Positions 33,119 through 41,575 of a stretch of 64,000 nt of DNA are shown here, one piece after another; positions within the stretch are counted from its first letter, which is position 1, and the number at the start of each line of letters is the position of its first letter. Below the pieces are notes generated by a model. The model saw only the letters and a list, made by a program, of their open reading frames with translations, did not search any database and was not told where the DNA came from. The DNA comes from JABDJX01 sp039942715 (GTDB lineage Bacteria > Pseudomonadota > Alphaproteobacteria > Rhodobacterales > Rhodobacteraceae). The translations under genes and the position numbers were made by a program. Location: positions 558,001-622,000 of the forward strand of contig JBDVBY010000006.1 in NCBI GenBank assembly GCA_039942715.1, written 5' to 3'.

Positions 33119-34366
33119 ATGACGAGCAACGCGGCGCTTCAGGAGGAACCTGCACAGATCGTAGCATGTACGATCAGCCGGGACGTCCAAAATTTTGACC
33201 TCCTTATAGAGGACATGGAAGCTGAATGCGGCGAAAACTGGGGGGATCTTTCGATAGAAGACGCATCTGTTTTCTTCGACCAGCCAGAAGCCGACTCTTT
33301 AGAATTTGTGGCCCTTGCCATTGATCAGGACGATGAAGGCGACGCCGATCTTGTCGCCGACTTGGTAAAACGCGCAGCAGCGCAGAAGATCAAGGTTTTG
33401 GTCATTGCTGAGGAAGTCAGCCCTATTGTTTTGCACAAGCTTTTGAAGCTGGGTGCCGAAGAATTTGTCCCCTACCCGCTTCCAGATGGCGCATTGCACG
33501 ATGCAATCGAACGTATGCGCAACAAGGCCAATCAGGCCGAAATGGCCGCGGCCCATCTTAAAACAAACCTAAAAGCCACTGGGGACCGCGATGGCGTGGT
33601 CATTCCGGTCATGGGTTTGGCCGGCGGCACAGGCGCTACGACATTTGCGGTAAATTTGGCGTGGGAACTTGCAAAAGTAGACGCAGGGGATGATGCCTTG
33701 CGGGTTTGTATATTGGATTTAGATCTCCAATTCGGATCCGTCTCGACCTATCTCGATTTGCCGCGGCGCGAAGCCGTGTTTGAGCTTTTGCAAGACACGG
33801 ACAGCATGGACAGCGACAGCTTTATGCAGGCGCTTTTGACGTATCAGGAAAGCCTTCAGGTCCTGACTGCGCCCAGCGAACTTATTCCGTTGGAAATTTT
33901 GGGGCAGCAGGATGTCAGCCGCATTCTGGAAGTGGCGCGTTCAAATTTCGATTACGTCGTGATTGATATGCCAACTTGCATTGTTGAGTGGACTGAGACA
34001 GTCCTGACGGCAGCTCATGTCTTCTTTGCAATGACTGAGCTTGATATGCGGTCTGCGCAAAACACCCTGCGCCTTATTCGCGCCTTGAAGGGCGAAGAGC
34101 TTCCGTACGAAAAATTGCGCTATGTCTTGAACCGCGCGCCCGGCTTTACCGATCTGAACGGCAAAAGCCGTGTGAAACGTATGGCCGAAAGCCTCGACAT
34201 CAAAATCGAAGTTTTGATGCCAGATGGTGGCAAGCAGGTCGTCCAATCCAACGATCATGGCGAGCCACTAAGCGATGTGGCGGCGAAGAACCCTTTGCGC
34301 AAAGAAATTCAAAAACTTGCACAATCCATCCACGAAACCAACGTTGAAGCCGCCGCTGGCGCTTGA
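33119..34366 (+). CDS. cpaE: Flp pilus assembly protein CpaE (TadZ)
   Basis: A 415-aa protein with an N-terminal receiver-like domain (about residues 15-140, without a clear phospho-acceptor arrangement) and a C-terminal MinD/ParA-like ATPase domain. TadZ/CpaE proteins localise the Tad machine to the cell pole. The P-loop is degenerate: GLAGGTGATTF has Ala where the catalytic Lys normally stands. The switch regions LDLDLQFGSVSTYLDL and VVIDMP are kept. It starts after a terminator, so a promoter probably lies in 32946-33118. Confidence 0.92.
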   Translation: MTSNAALQEEPAQIVACTISRDVQNFDLLIEDMEAECGENWGDLSIEDASVFFDQPEADSLEFVALAIDQDDEGDADLVADLVKRAAAQKIKVLVIAEEVSPIVLHKLLKLGAEEFVPYPLPDGALHDAIERMRNKANQAEMAAAHLKTNLKATGDRDGVVIPVMGLAGGTGATTFAVNLAWELAKVDAGDDALRVCILDLDLQFGSVSTYLDLPRREAVFELLQDTDSMDSDSFMQALLTYQESLQVLTAPSELIPLEILGQQDVSRILEVARSNFDYVVIDMPTCIVEWTETVLTAAHVFFAMTELDMRSAQNTLRLIRALKGEELPYEKLRYVLNRAPGFTDLNGKSRVKRMAESLDIKIEVLMPDGGKQVVQSNDHGEPLSDVAAKNPLRKEIQKLAQSIHETNVEAAAGA

Positions 34367-34384
34367 TGACCTAGGAGCAAACCC

Positions 34385-35848
34385 TTGTTTTCTAAATATA
34401 GTAAAAAAGGCGGCGCAGGCGACGGCGCACCCGAATTAAAATCCATCCCTGGTGGTCAAACCGAAAATCAAGTGACGCGTACCGTATCGCAACCTGCCCC
34501 TAAAGCAGAAGCAAAACGTCGCACCGTCAGTCGTGTACCTGCGCAAGCAGGTCCGGTTGATAAGGAACGCAAACGCAAGGAACGTCTTGGCGAGATCAAG
34601 CTTGAGCTTCACAAGCGTCTTCTTGACGATCTGAACCTAAGCGCGCTGGACACAGCTTCGGAAAGTGATCTTCGCGCTGAAATCGTAGCGATTTCTGGCG
34701 AATCTCTGGATGAGATGGGCGTCGTTCTGAACCGCGAAGAGCGTCAAACGCTGAACCAGGACCTTTACGACGAGGTCACGGGTCTTGGTCCTCTCGAACC
34801 GCTTCTAAAAGACGACAGCGTCAACGACATCTTGGTCAACGGTCCACAGCAGGTGTTTGTGGAACGCGCCGGTCGCCTTGAGCTGACCGACACCAACTTT
34901 AAAGACGAACGCCATCTACTTCGGATCATCGACAAGATCGTGTCCGCCGTTGGTCGTCGTGTTGATGAATCAAATCCTTACGTCGATGCGCGACTTGGCG
35001 ATGGCTCTCGTTTCAACGCGATGGTTCCACCAATTGCAGTGGACGGTTCGCTTGTCTCAATTCGTAAGTTTAAAAAGGAAAAGCTGGCTGTTGATGATCT
35101 TGTCAACTTTGGCGCCTTTACTGAAGAAATGGCCGCTTATTTGCAGGCCGCGGTGGCAACGCGCCTGAACGTGATCGTCTCAGGCGGTACCGGTTCTGGT
35201 AAGACCACCACTCTCAACGCACTGTCATCGTTCATCGATGACGACGAACGTATCCTGACGATTGAGGATACGGCGGAACTTCAGTTGCAACAAACGCACG
35301 TGGGACGGATGGAAAGCCGCCCCGCGAACGTGGAAGGCAAAGGTGCTGTTTCTCAGCGAGATTGTCTGCGAAACGCACTTCGTATGCGTCCAGACCGCAT
35401 TATCGTGGGTGAGACACGTGGTGAGGAGGTGATCGATATGCTTCAAGCCATGAACACAGGCCACGACGGATCAATGACCACGATCCACGCCAACAGCGCG
35501 CGTGACGGTGTTAGCCGTTTGGAAAACATGATCGCGATGGCCGGTATTGAAATGCCGCTAAAGGCTGTGCGCTCTCAGATTTCATCTGCTGTAAACCTAA
35601 TCGTGCAGGCCTCGCGTCTACAGGATGGTTCGCGTCGCATGGTGTCCATCACCGAGGTGACCGGCATGGAAGGCGAAGTGATCTCGATGCAGGAAATCTT
35701 TCGTTATCAGCGAGTTGGCCTGACACCGGACAACAAAATCATCGGCCACTTCACCGCGACAGGTGTGCGTAGCCACTTCTCAGAACGGTTCCGGATGTGG
35801 GGTTACGACCTGCCGTCCGCAATCTTTGAACCCTTCGCGGCGGAGTAA
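34385..35848 (+). CDS. cpaF: Flp pilus secretion ATPase CpaF (TadA)
   Basis: A 487-aa secretion ATPase that powers pilus extension and retraction. Walker A is GGTGSGKTTTLNAL; the Asp box and Walker B region include DERILTIEDTAELQLQQTHVGRMESRP and LRMRPDRIIVGETRGEE. The His box is GHDGSMTTIHANSARD. The N-terminal ~60 residues are a basic, flexible segment. The start codon is TTG with AGGAG spaced correctly before it; no in-frame ATG fits better. Confidence 0.95.
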   Translation: MFSKYSKKGGAGDGAPELKSIPGGQTENQVTRTVSQPAPKAEAKRRTVSRVPAQAGPVDKERKRKERLGEIKLELHKRLLDDLNLSALDTASESDLRAEIVAISGESLDEMGVVLNREERQTLNQDLYDEVTGLGPLEPLLKDDSVNDILVNGPQQVFVERAGRLELTDTNFKDERHLLRIIDKIVSAVGRRVDESNPYVDARLGDGSRFNAMVPPIAVDGSLVSIRKFKKEKLAVDDLVNFGAFTEEMAAYLQAAVATRLNVIVSGGTGSGKTTTLNALSSFIDDDERILTIEDTAELQLQQTHVGRMESRPANVEGKGAVSQRDCLRNALRMRPDRIIVGETRGEEVIDMLQAMNTGHDGSMTTIHANSARDGVSRLENMIAMAGIEMPLKAVRSQISSAVNLIVQASRLQDGSRRMVSITEVTGMEGEVISMQEIFRYQRVGLTPDNKIIGHFTATGVRSHFSERFRMWGYDLPSAIFEPFAAE

Positions 35849-35854
35849 GACCCC

Positions 35855-36823
35855 ATGGTCATTAGTGCAGAACCACTCATTTATGGTCTGATTTTCATTG
35901 CAGTTCTTGCCCTTGTTCAGGGTATCTATCTGACTGTCTTTGGCAAATCGATCAGCCTGAACAATCGGGTCAACCGCCGTCTCGAGATGCTCGAAAAAGG
36001 CGCGGGCCGTGAACAGGTGCTGGAACAACTCCGCAAGGAAATGTCTCAGCACATGAAGTCGCAGTCGATTCCGCTGTATTCGATGCTGGCGGACAAAGCG
36101 CAGAAAGCGAACATCGCTTTCACACCACCACAGTTGCTCATGGTTATGGCTGTTCTGGGTGTCGTTGCTTTTGTTCTGTTGACCTTTGGCACCTCTGCTG
36201 GCCTTGCCATTCGCCTTGTGCTTTCGGTCCTGATGGGCGTTGGCGCTGTTTATGTTTGGGTCTCAAACACCGCTAATAAGCGTCTTTCGATGATTGAAGA
36301 GCAACTGCCAGAATCTGTTGAACTGATGGTGCGCAGCTTGCGCGTGGGTCACCCGTTTTCATCTGCGTTGCAGATCGTTGCAAAAGAAGTGCCTGATCCA
36401 CTTGGCACCGAAATGGGCGTGATTTCAGACGAAGCAGCCTATGGTCGCGACGTCGGTGAAGCTCTGAAGACTATGGCCGAACGCATCGACATGCAGGATT
36501 TGCGCTTCCTTGCTGTTGCCGTGACCATTCAGCAAACCTCTGGTGGTAACTTGGCCGAAATTCTGGACGGTCTTGCCAAGGTGGTTCGCTCACGTTTCCG
36601 CCTTTTCCGCCGCGTGAAAGCAATCACCGCCGAGGCGAAATGGTCAGGCATGTTCTTGTCAGTCTTCCCGATTTTGGCTCTGGTTATGATCAACGTCATC
36701 CAGCCAAACTATTATGATGATGTGAAGCAGACATCAGCATTCATCCCCGCCTGTTTGGTGGTTGCGGCCTTTTTGGTTGTAAACATCTTCGTCATGCGCG
36801 CACTCGTTAACATCAAGGTCTAA
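35855..36823 (+). CDS. tadB: Tad pilus inner-membrane platform protein TadB
   Basis: A 322-aa T2SSF-family protein with an N-terminal helix (LIYGLIFIAVLALVQGIYLTVF), a central pair of helices, a cytoplasmic T2SSF domain (EEQLPESVELMVRSLRVGHPFSSALQIVAKEV, QQTSGGNLAEILDGLAKVVR) and a C-terminal helix. It forms the membrane platform with TadC and contacts CpaF. It starts 6 bp behind cpaF. Confidence 0.94.
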   Translation: MVISAEPLIYGLIFIAVLALVQGIYLTVFGKSISLNNRVNRRLEMLEKGAGREQVLEQLRKEMSQHMKSQSIPLYSMLADKAQKANIAFTPPQLLMVMAVLGVVAFVLLTFGTSAGLAIRLVLSVLMGVGAVYVWVSNTANKRLSMIEEQLPESVELMVRSLRVGHPFSSALQIVAKEVPDPLGTEMGVISDEAAYGRDVGEALKTMAERIDMQDLRFLAVAVTIQQTSGGNLAEILDGLAKVVRSRFRLFRRVKAITAEAKWSGMFLSVFPILALVMINVIQPNYYDDVKQTSAFIPACLVVAAFLVVNIFVMRALVNIKV

Positions 36824-36828
36824 ATGCG

Positions 36829-37830
36829 ATGGAAAAGATTACCGCACTTTACGAACAGGCGTCGACACAGCTGACTGAACAGTTTGGCGACTTGGGACCG
36901 TTGCTGATCGTTGGCGTCTTGGGCATGTTCCTGATCCTGTTGACACTGCCAATCTTGCTGAAAAAGCGTCGCGATCCGTTGGACAAGCTCCGCGAAGCCG
37001 CTCAGGCAAGTGCAAGTGGTTCCGACGACGAGAAGCGCTTGCGGCGCGGGCGCGGCAAAAACGCTAACAAACTCGACAAATATTCAAGCTTTCTCGAACC
37101 ACAAAACGAGAAAGAATACTCTGAAATCAAACTCAAGCTGTTGCAGGCCGGGTATCGCTCGAAAGACGCTGTGCGCACCTTCCACTTCCTGCAATTTGCG
37201 CTTGGCGTTTCTTTCCTTCTTCTGGGTGTCGTTTATGCGATCTACTCCAGCGCCACAGGCGAGCCGACAACCCAAGCATTGATCATGTCAATCGTGATCC
37301 CAGGCGGCATCGGGTATATGATGCCAAAGTATTGGGTCACCAAACGCCAACAAATGCGTCAGGAAGAAATCACCAATGGTTTTCCGGACAGTCTGGACAT
37401 GATGCTTGTGTGCGTCGAAGCTGGTCAGTCGCTTGACCAATCGATCATTCGCGTCGCAGGCGAGATCAAAGCAGGTTATCCCGCTTTGGCCGAGGAATTT
37501 GAGATGGTCTCGAACGAAATGAAGGCCGGTAAGGATAAAACCAACGTATTGCGCGACATGTCAGAGCGCGCAGGCGTGCCAGATGTTTCTTCTTTCGTGA
37601 CGGTTTTGATCCAGTCGGCCAGCTTTGGTACCTCAATTTCAGAAGCCCTTCGGGTCTTTTCGGCAGAAATGCGCGATAAACGCATCATGCGGGCCGAAGA
37701 AAAGGCTAACAAGTTGCCTACCAAGATGACTCTTGCCACAATGATGCTGACCGTTCCGCCGCTTTTGATCATCCTGATCGGGCCGTCGGTCTACAACATT
37801 GCCAAAACGCTTTCGCAGGCAAACTTCTAG
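36829..37830 (+). CDS. tadC: Tad pilus inner-membrane platform protein TadC
   Basis: A 333-aa T2SSF-family partner of TadB. It has the typical layout: N-terminal helix (LLIVGVLGMFLILLTLPILL), basic cytoplasmic stretch (KRLRRGRGKNANKLDKYSSF), a helix pair, a T2SSF domain (GFPDSLDMMLVCVEAGQSLD, SASFGTSISEALRVFSAEMR) and a terminal helix (MMLTVPPLLIILIGPSVYNI). It starts 5 bp behind tadB. Confidence 0.94.
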   Translation: MEKITALYEQASTQLTEQFGDLGPLLIVGVLGMFLILLTLPILLKKRRDPLDKLREAAQASASGSDDEKRLRRGRGKNANKLDKYSSFLEPQNEKEYSEIKLKLLQAGYRSKDAVRTFHFLQFALGVSFLLLGVVYAIYSSATGEPTTQALIMSIVIPGGIGYMMPKYWVTKRQQMRQEEITNGFPDSLDMMLVCVEAGQSLDQSIIRVAGEIKAGYPALAEEFEMVSNEMKAGKDKTNVLRDMSERAGVPDVSSFVTVLIQSASFGTSISEALRVFSAEMRDKRIMRAEEKANKLPTKMTLATMMLTVPPLLIILIGPSVYNIAKTLSQANF

Positions 37831-37836
37831 GGGCGA

Positions 37837-38415
37837 ATGAGACACACATATCTAACATCGGCAATTGCCGCGATGTTTGCCTTGGCCGCCTGCGATCAAT
37901 CCGCTGGCGGTTTTGGGCTATCTGGGGACTCGCCAATCGCTCCTGGTGTTAATGCTGGTGAGCAATCGGTTGATGGGCTTGTGGTTGGGCACCGATTGAT
38001 GGCCGCGGGAGAGTACGAGCTTGCACTGGATTCCTATACCCGTGCCGCAAGCGAGCAAGGCATCAATGTTGACGTCCTTTCCGCCATCGGTTCTGCTAAT
38101 CTGCAATTGGGCCGGCTGGGGCAAGCCGAGCAAATTTTGCGCCGCGCCGTCGAAATTGATGAAACCTTTCCCCCTGCATGGAACAATTTGGGCGTTGTTT
38201 TGATGGAACGGGGCGAATTTGGCGAAGCGAGTCGTGTTTTTCGTCTCGCTTTTGCACTAGATAGCGGTCAAAGCGCGGAAATCCGCGAAAACCTGCGCTT
38301 GGCTCTCGCAAAGCGTGGTGATCCAGACTATTCTTCGCCTCAAGAGGATTTCCGCTTGGTGCGCCGAGGACCTGGGGTTTACCAGTTGCTTGAAACACCC
38401 AAGACCCCGGAATAG
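37837..38415 (+). CDS. TPR-repeat lipoprotein (TadD-like)
   Basis: A 192-aa protein with a lipoprotein signal (MFALAAC, Cys at about residue 19) and two to three tetratricopeptide repeats (MAAGEYELALDSYTRAASEQG, LGRLGQAEQILRRAVEIDETFPPAWNNLGVVLM, GEFGEASRVFRLAF). TadD-type TPR lipoproteins support assembly of the Tad secretion apparatus. It is 6 bp behind tadC. Confidence 0.88.
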   Translation: MRHTYLTSAIAAMFALAACDQSAGGFGLSGDSPIAPGVNAGEQSVDGLVVGHRLMAAGEYELALDSYTRAASEQGINVDVLSAIGSANLQLGRLGQAEQILRRAVEIDETFPPAWNNLGVVLMERGEFGEASRVFRLAFALDSGQSAEIRENLRLALAKRGDPDYSSPQEDFRLVRRGPGVYQLLETPKTPE

Positions 38416-38454
38416 GGGCGGCGAGAGCGGAGCGAGCAGCAAAAGGAACGTGCG

Positions 38455-39312
38455 ATGCGGTACGCCCGACTAACAACAGTCTGCCTTTTGGGCAGCGTTT
38501 TGACTCTAACGGCTTGCAATCGCGAGATTGACAAGGCCGAAATCGAGCGCTCTTTGGCCGATGTAAATGTCATCGATGAAACAAATCTGAACGATGTGAT
38601 GCTGACCTCAGCTGACCCGAACGAGGCCGTTGTGTACTTCCAAAATGCGTCAGCCGCGAACCCCGGACGTGTCGATCTTAAACGTGGCCTTGCACAATCA
38701 CTTGTACGCGCTCAAAAGCCAGCGCTGGCAGCACAAGCTTGGCAACAAGTGCTCGCGCTTCCCGAGGCGAACGAAGAAGACCGCGTTGAATATGCCGATG
38801 CTTTGATCCGCGCAAACAACTGGGACAAGGCAGAAGAGCAACTAAACCGCATCCCTCCGACACATGAGACGTTCAAACGTTATCGTTTGGAAGCCATGGT
38901 CGCGGACGCAAATAAAAACTGGAAGAAAGCCGACAGTTTTTATGAGATTGCCGTGGGCCTGACGACGCGTCCCTCTGGAACGCTGAACAACTGGGGCTTT
39001 TCCAAGTTGTCGCGCGGTGACTTTGACGGCGCAGAGAGGCTTTTTGCCGAAGCGCTTTCGTACGATGGCAGCATGTTTACCGCCAAAAACAACCTTGTTT
39101 TGGCGCGTTCATCCCAGCGGAACTATGATCTTCCCGTCATTCCAATGACGCAGATCGAGCGGGCGCAGTTGTTGTACACAGCCGCCCTTACCGCGATCAA
39201 GCAGGGTGACATAAACACTGGGAAAAGCCTTTTGTCTCAGGCCGTTGATACGCATCCGCAGTACTTTGATGCGGCTGTTCGCAGCTTGGAAGCTTTAGAG
39301 AACGAAACTTAA
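38455..39312 (+). CDS. TPR-repeat lipoprotein, second Tad-locus copy
   Basis: A 285-aa TPR protein with a lipobox (LTLTAC, Cys at about residue 21). Several repeats are visible, including LVRAQKPALAAQAWQQVLAL, RANNWDKAEEQLNRIPPTH and LSRGDFDGAERLFAEALSYDGSMFTAKNNL. It differs in sequence from the preceding TPR lipoprotein but has the same build, so the locus encodes two such scaffolds. The start ATG at 38455 follows AAAGGAACG. Confidence 0.87.
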   Translation: MRYARLTTVCLLGSVLTLTACNREIDKAEIERSLADVNVIDETNLNDVMLTSADPNEAVVYFQNASAANPGRVDLKRGLAQSLVRAQKPALAAQAWQQVLALPEANEEDRVEYADALIRANNWDKAEEQLNRIPPTHETFKRYRLEAMVADANKNWKKADSFYEIAVGLTTRPSGTLNNWGFSKLSRGDFDGAERLFAEALSYDGSMFTAKNNLVLARSSQRNYDLPVIPMTQIERAQLLYTAALTAIKQGDINTGKSLLSQAVDTHPQYFDAAVRSLEALENET

Positions 39313-39325
39313 GGCAGCGCATTCT

Positions 39326-39817
39326 ATGACCATCGAATGGACCACCGCTGCGTGGTTTCTCCCTTTCGTTCTGCCCATTGTGATCTGGGTGTCATGGAGC
39401 GACATGGCAACCATGAAAATCCCCAACAAAGCCGTCTTGGCCTTGCTTGGGGTGTTCGCCGTGGTCGGCTTGGTCGCACTGCCATTCACCGAATACCTAT
39501 GGCGCTATGCGCATTTCGCGGTTGTGCTGGTCATCGGGTTTATACTGAGCTCGCTCAACTTGGTCGGCGCCGGTGACGCGAAGTTCGCTGCCGCCATGGC
39601 CCCATTCGTAGCCCTTCCCGATGGGATGAGGTTTATCTACGTCTTGGGCGCTGTCACAATCGCTGCGTTCTTGCTGCATCGCTGGGCACGCAGATCGACT
39701 ATCCGCGAACGCTATCCTGATTGGGAAAGCTGGACGCGCCGCGAATTCCCTATGGGCTTTGCTCTCGCACCAGCTTTACTTTTTTACCTGCTGATTGGCC
39801 TGACAAAGGCTTTTTGA
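39326..39817 (+). CDS. Prepilin peptidase of the Tad locus (TadV/CpaA, A24 family)
   Basis: A 163-aa membrane aspartic peptidase. The two catalytic aspartates are in WSDMATMKIPN (near residue 24) and VGAGDAKFAAAM (the GxGD motif, about residue 82). It should process the two Flp pilins at their Gly/Ala leader junction. It has about five hydrophobic segments and no N-methyltransferase domain, as usual for TadV. It ends exactly against the convergent membrane protein gene. Confidence 0.93.
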   Translation: MTIEWTTAAWFLPFVLPIVIWVSWSDMATMKIPNKAVLALLGVFAVVGLVALPFTEYLWRYAHFAVVLVIGFILSSLNLVGAGDAKFAAAMAPFVALPDGMRFIYVLGAVTIAAFLLHRWARRSTIRERYPDWESWTRREFPMGFALAPALLFYLLIGLTKAF

Positions 39818-41437
39818 TCAACGCACTTCGTAGAGAGCGTAAAGCGCGTTGTCATGCAGTAGCGTCAGCGGTGTGTTGGCATTTTGCAGATCGGCAATCA
39901 TCAATCTTCGCACCCGCTCAACATAGACGCATTTTGGGATAAGTACGTAATCCGCATTCTCAAGTCCGGTCAAATCCCCATAGTACCAAGGTGCACCGCT
40001 CTTGAGGGGTGCAAAATCACCATAAAGCCAGAACGCAGACAAAAGCCCTGTCGAGAAAAATTGAGACCCTGCTGGAATCCCATCTGTGACCAATTGTGCC
40101 GCAACCTCGCTCATGTAAGCGCGCGACCCCGCCCCCAGTTCGCACATGGGGAATTGCACGCCGGCGACTTCGGGAATGTCACTGCGACCGGCGTCTTCGC
40201 GGTATTTTTCCCACACTCCCGGAGCATCATCGAGCGCAATGGTCGCGGTCATAAGATGCGCGCGATCTCGGCGCACAAACAAATCATTATGCGCGGGATC
40301 ATCCAAGAAGGGCATAAAGCGGCTCTCATCAAACGCAAAATGTTCGATCGGGGACAGGGCAGATGTGTAAAGCGACGGTAGGTTAATCAGCACAGCCACC
40401 AGTGAGATCACGTTCATCGCACCACGTAGATCAACGCCCATCACGGTCGCGAACCCAGTTTTGGGTCGATAAGCCAAGACTAGAAACGCCAAAAACAAAA
40501 GCCAAGTCGGATCATTCCCAAAGTTCTGAAAACTCACGTAAATAACGCCCGGCAGCAATAACGCAAAGACGACCAATCCCAAGGCATCGTGGTCAGCGCG
40601 ACGGATCAGCATGGCTGCAGCAACACCAGTCAACGTCGCACCGATATATTGCGCGCCCGACACCATCTCTCCTAGCGGCAGCCCCACATGAGGGCGCACA
40701 TCAGAACCAGTCACGTTTAGCAAATCAGCTACATATGCATTCCAAAAATCAACGCCCAATATCGGTATTGTTAGTGCGATCAGCGCAACGCCAACGCCAA
40801 GAGCTACACCTACGGCAACCCTTTGTTTACGAACAAAAAGAACCGCTACCATTGCAGGCACTAGAGCAACGAAAAAAGTCATTTTTGTCAGCATCAAAGC
40901 AAATGCCAAGACACCGATCAGCACGCCGTCTAACTTGGGGCGCGCGACGCCCTGTGGCGGTACAAAAGCCAACAAAAGAGCGACAAATGCCACGGCCCAA
41001 GACCATCGATTGTAATGCATCGCGACAGTGACACCGGAAGAGGCCTGTAGATACGTAAGGATCAACACCAAAGCAAAAACAATGCCGCCAAAGACTGCTG
41101 ATTGGCGGTATGGCAATCGGCTGCTGGCCGCATAGACAACGAAAGGCAAAAGTAAGAGAGCCAGGCTAAGTTGAGACGCCATAAAGGCAGCGCCAAACGG
41201 TAGCCCGGCTTTCAAAAACGCCACAATCGGTGAAAAAGCCAATATTCCCAATGGCGTGGCAAAATCCAGATGAGGCATCTGGCCATCAGTCATGCGAAAG
41301 GAAATATCTAACAGATGGTAAACATCCGCTTCATGGCTATCGAGAAAGAGCCCGCCTTTCAGATACGGCAGCCCCGAGAGAACACCAATAATCACAAGGA
41401 ATATCCCTGTCAGCGCAATGGGGCTTGGCGTGCTCAT
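39818..41437 (-). CDS. GT-C-like integral membrane protein, possible polyprenyl-phosphate-sugar glycosyltransferase
   Basis: A 539-aa protein with about ten to twelve membrane helices and a soluble C-terminal domain of about 150 residues. The first extracytoplasmic loop has acidic residues after helix 1 (GLFLDSHEADVYHL, residues 29-42) followed by PHLDFATPLGIL, a pattern recalling GT-C glycosyltransferases of the GT39/GT83 type. I cannot assign a specific family. ATG 41437 with GGAAGAGGA before it is the best start; the frame opens further upstream. It is convergent with the prepilin peptidase gene and therefore next to the Tad locus. Alternatives are an O-antigen-type or unrelated membrane protein. 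Confidence 0.7.
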   Translation of the reverse strand: MSTPSPIALTGIFLVIIGVLSGLPYLKGGLFLDSHEADVYHLLDISFRMTDGQMPHLDFATPLGILAFSPIVAFLKAGLPFGAAFMASQLSLALLLLPFVVYAASSRLPYRQSAVFGGIVFALVLILTYLQASSGVTVAMHYNRWSWAVAFVALLLAFVPPQGVARPKLDGVLIGVLAFALMLTKMTFFVALVPAMVAVLFVRKQRVAVGVALGVGVALIALTIPILGVDFWNAYVADLLNVTGSDVRPHVGLPLGEMVSGAQYIGATLTGVAAAMLIRRADHDALGLVVFALLLPGVIYVSFQNFGNDPTWLLFLAFLVLAYRPKTGFATVMGVDLRGAMNVISLVAVLINLPSLYTSALSPIEHFAFDESRFMPFLDDPAHNDLFVRRDRAHLMTATIALDDAPGVWEKYREDAGRSDIPEVAGVQFPMCELGAGSRAYMSEVAAQLVTDGIPAGSQFFSTGLLSAFWLYGDFAPLKSGAPWYYGDLTGLENADYVLIPKCVYVERVRRLMIADLQNANTPLTLLHDNALYALYEVR

Positions 41438-41575
41438 TCCTCTTCCTTTTTCCATTTTTTGGCCACATTGGCGGGTCATATTCAAGCTCGCAAAGGTGTG
41501 GCAGCCCTTATTGTCTAAAATCGGGCAACTAAGGACACACACTAAGGAATATTATGTGAGGCACGGGTACTCCAA

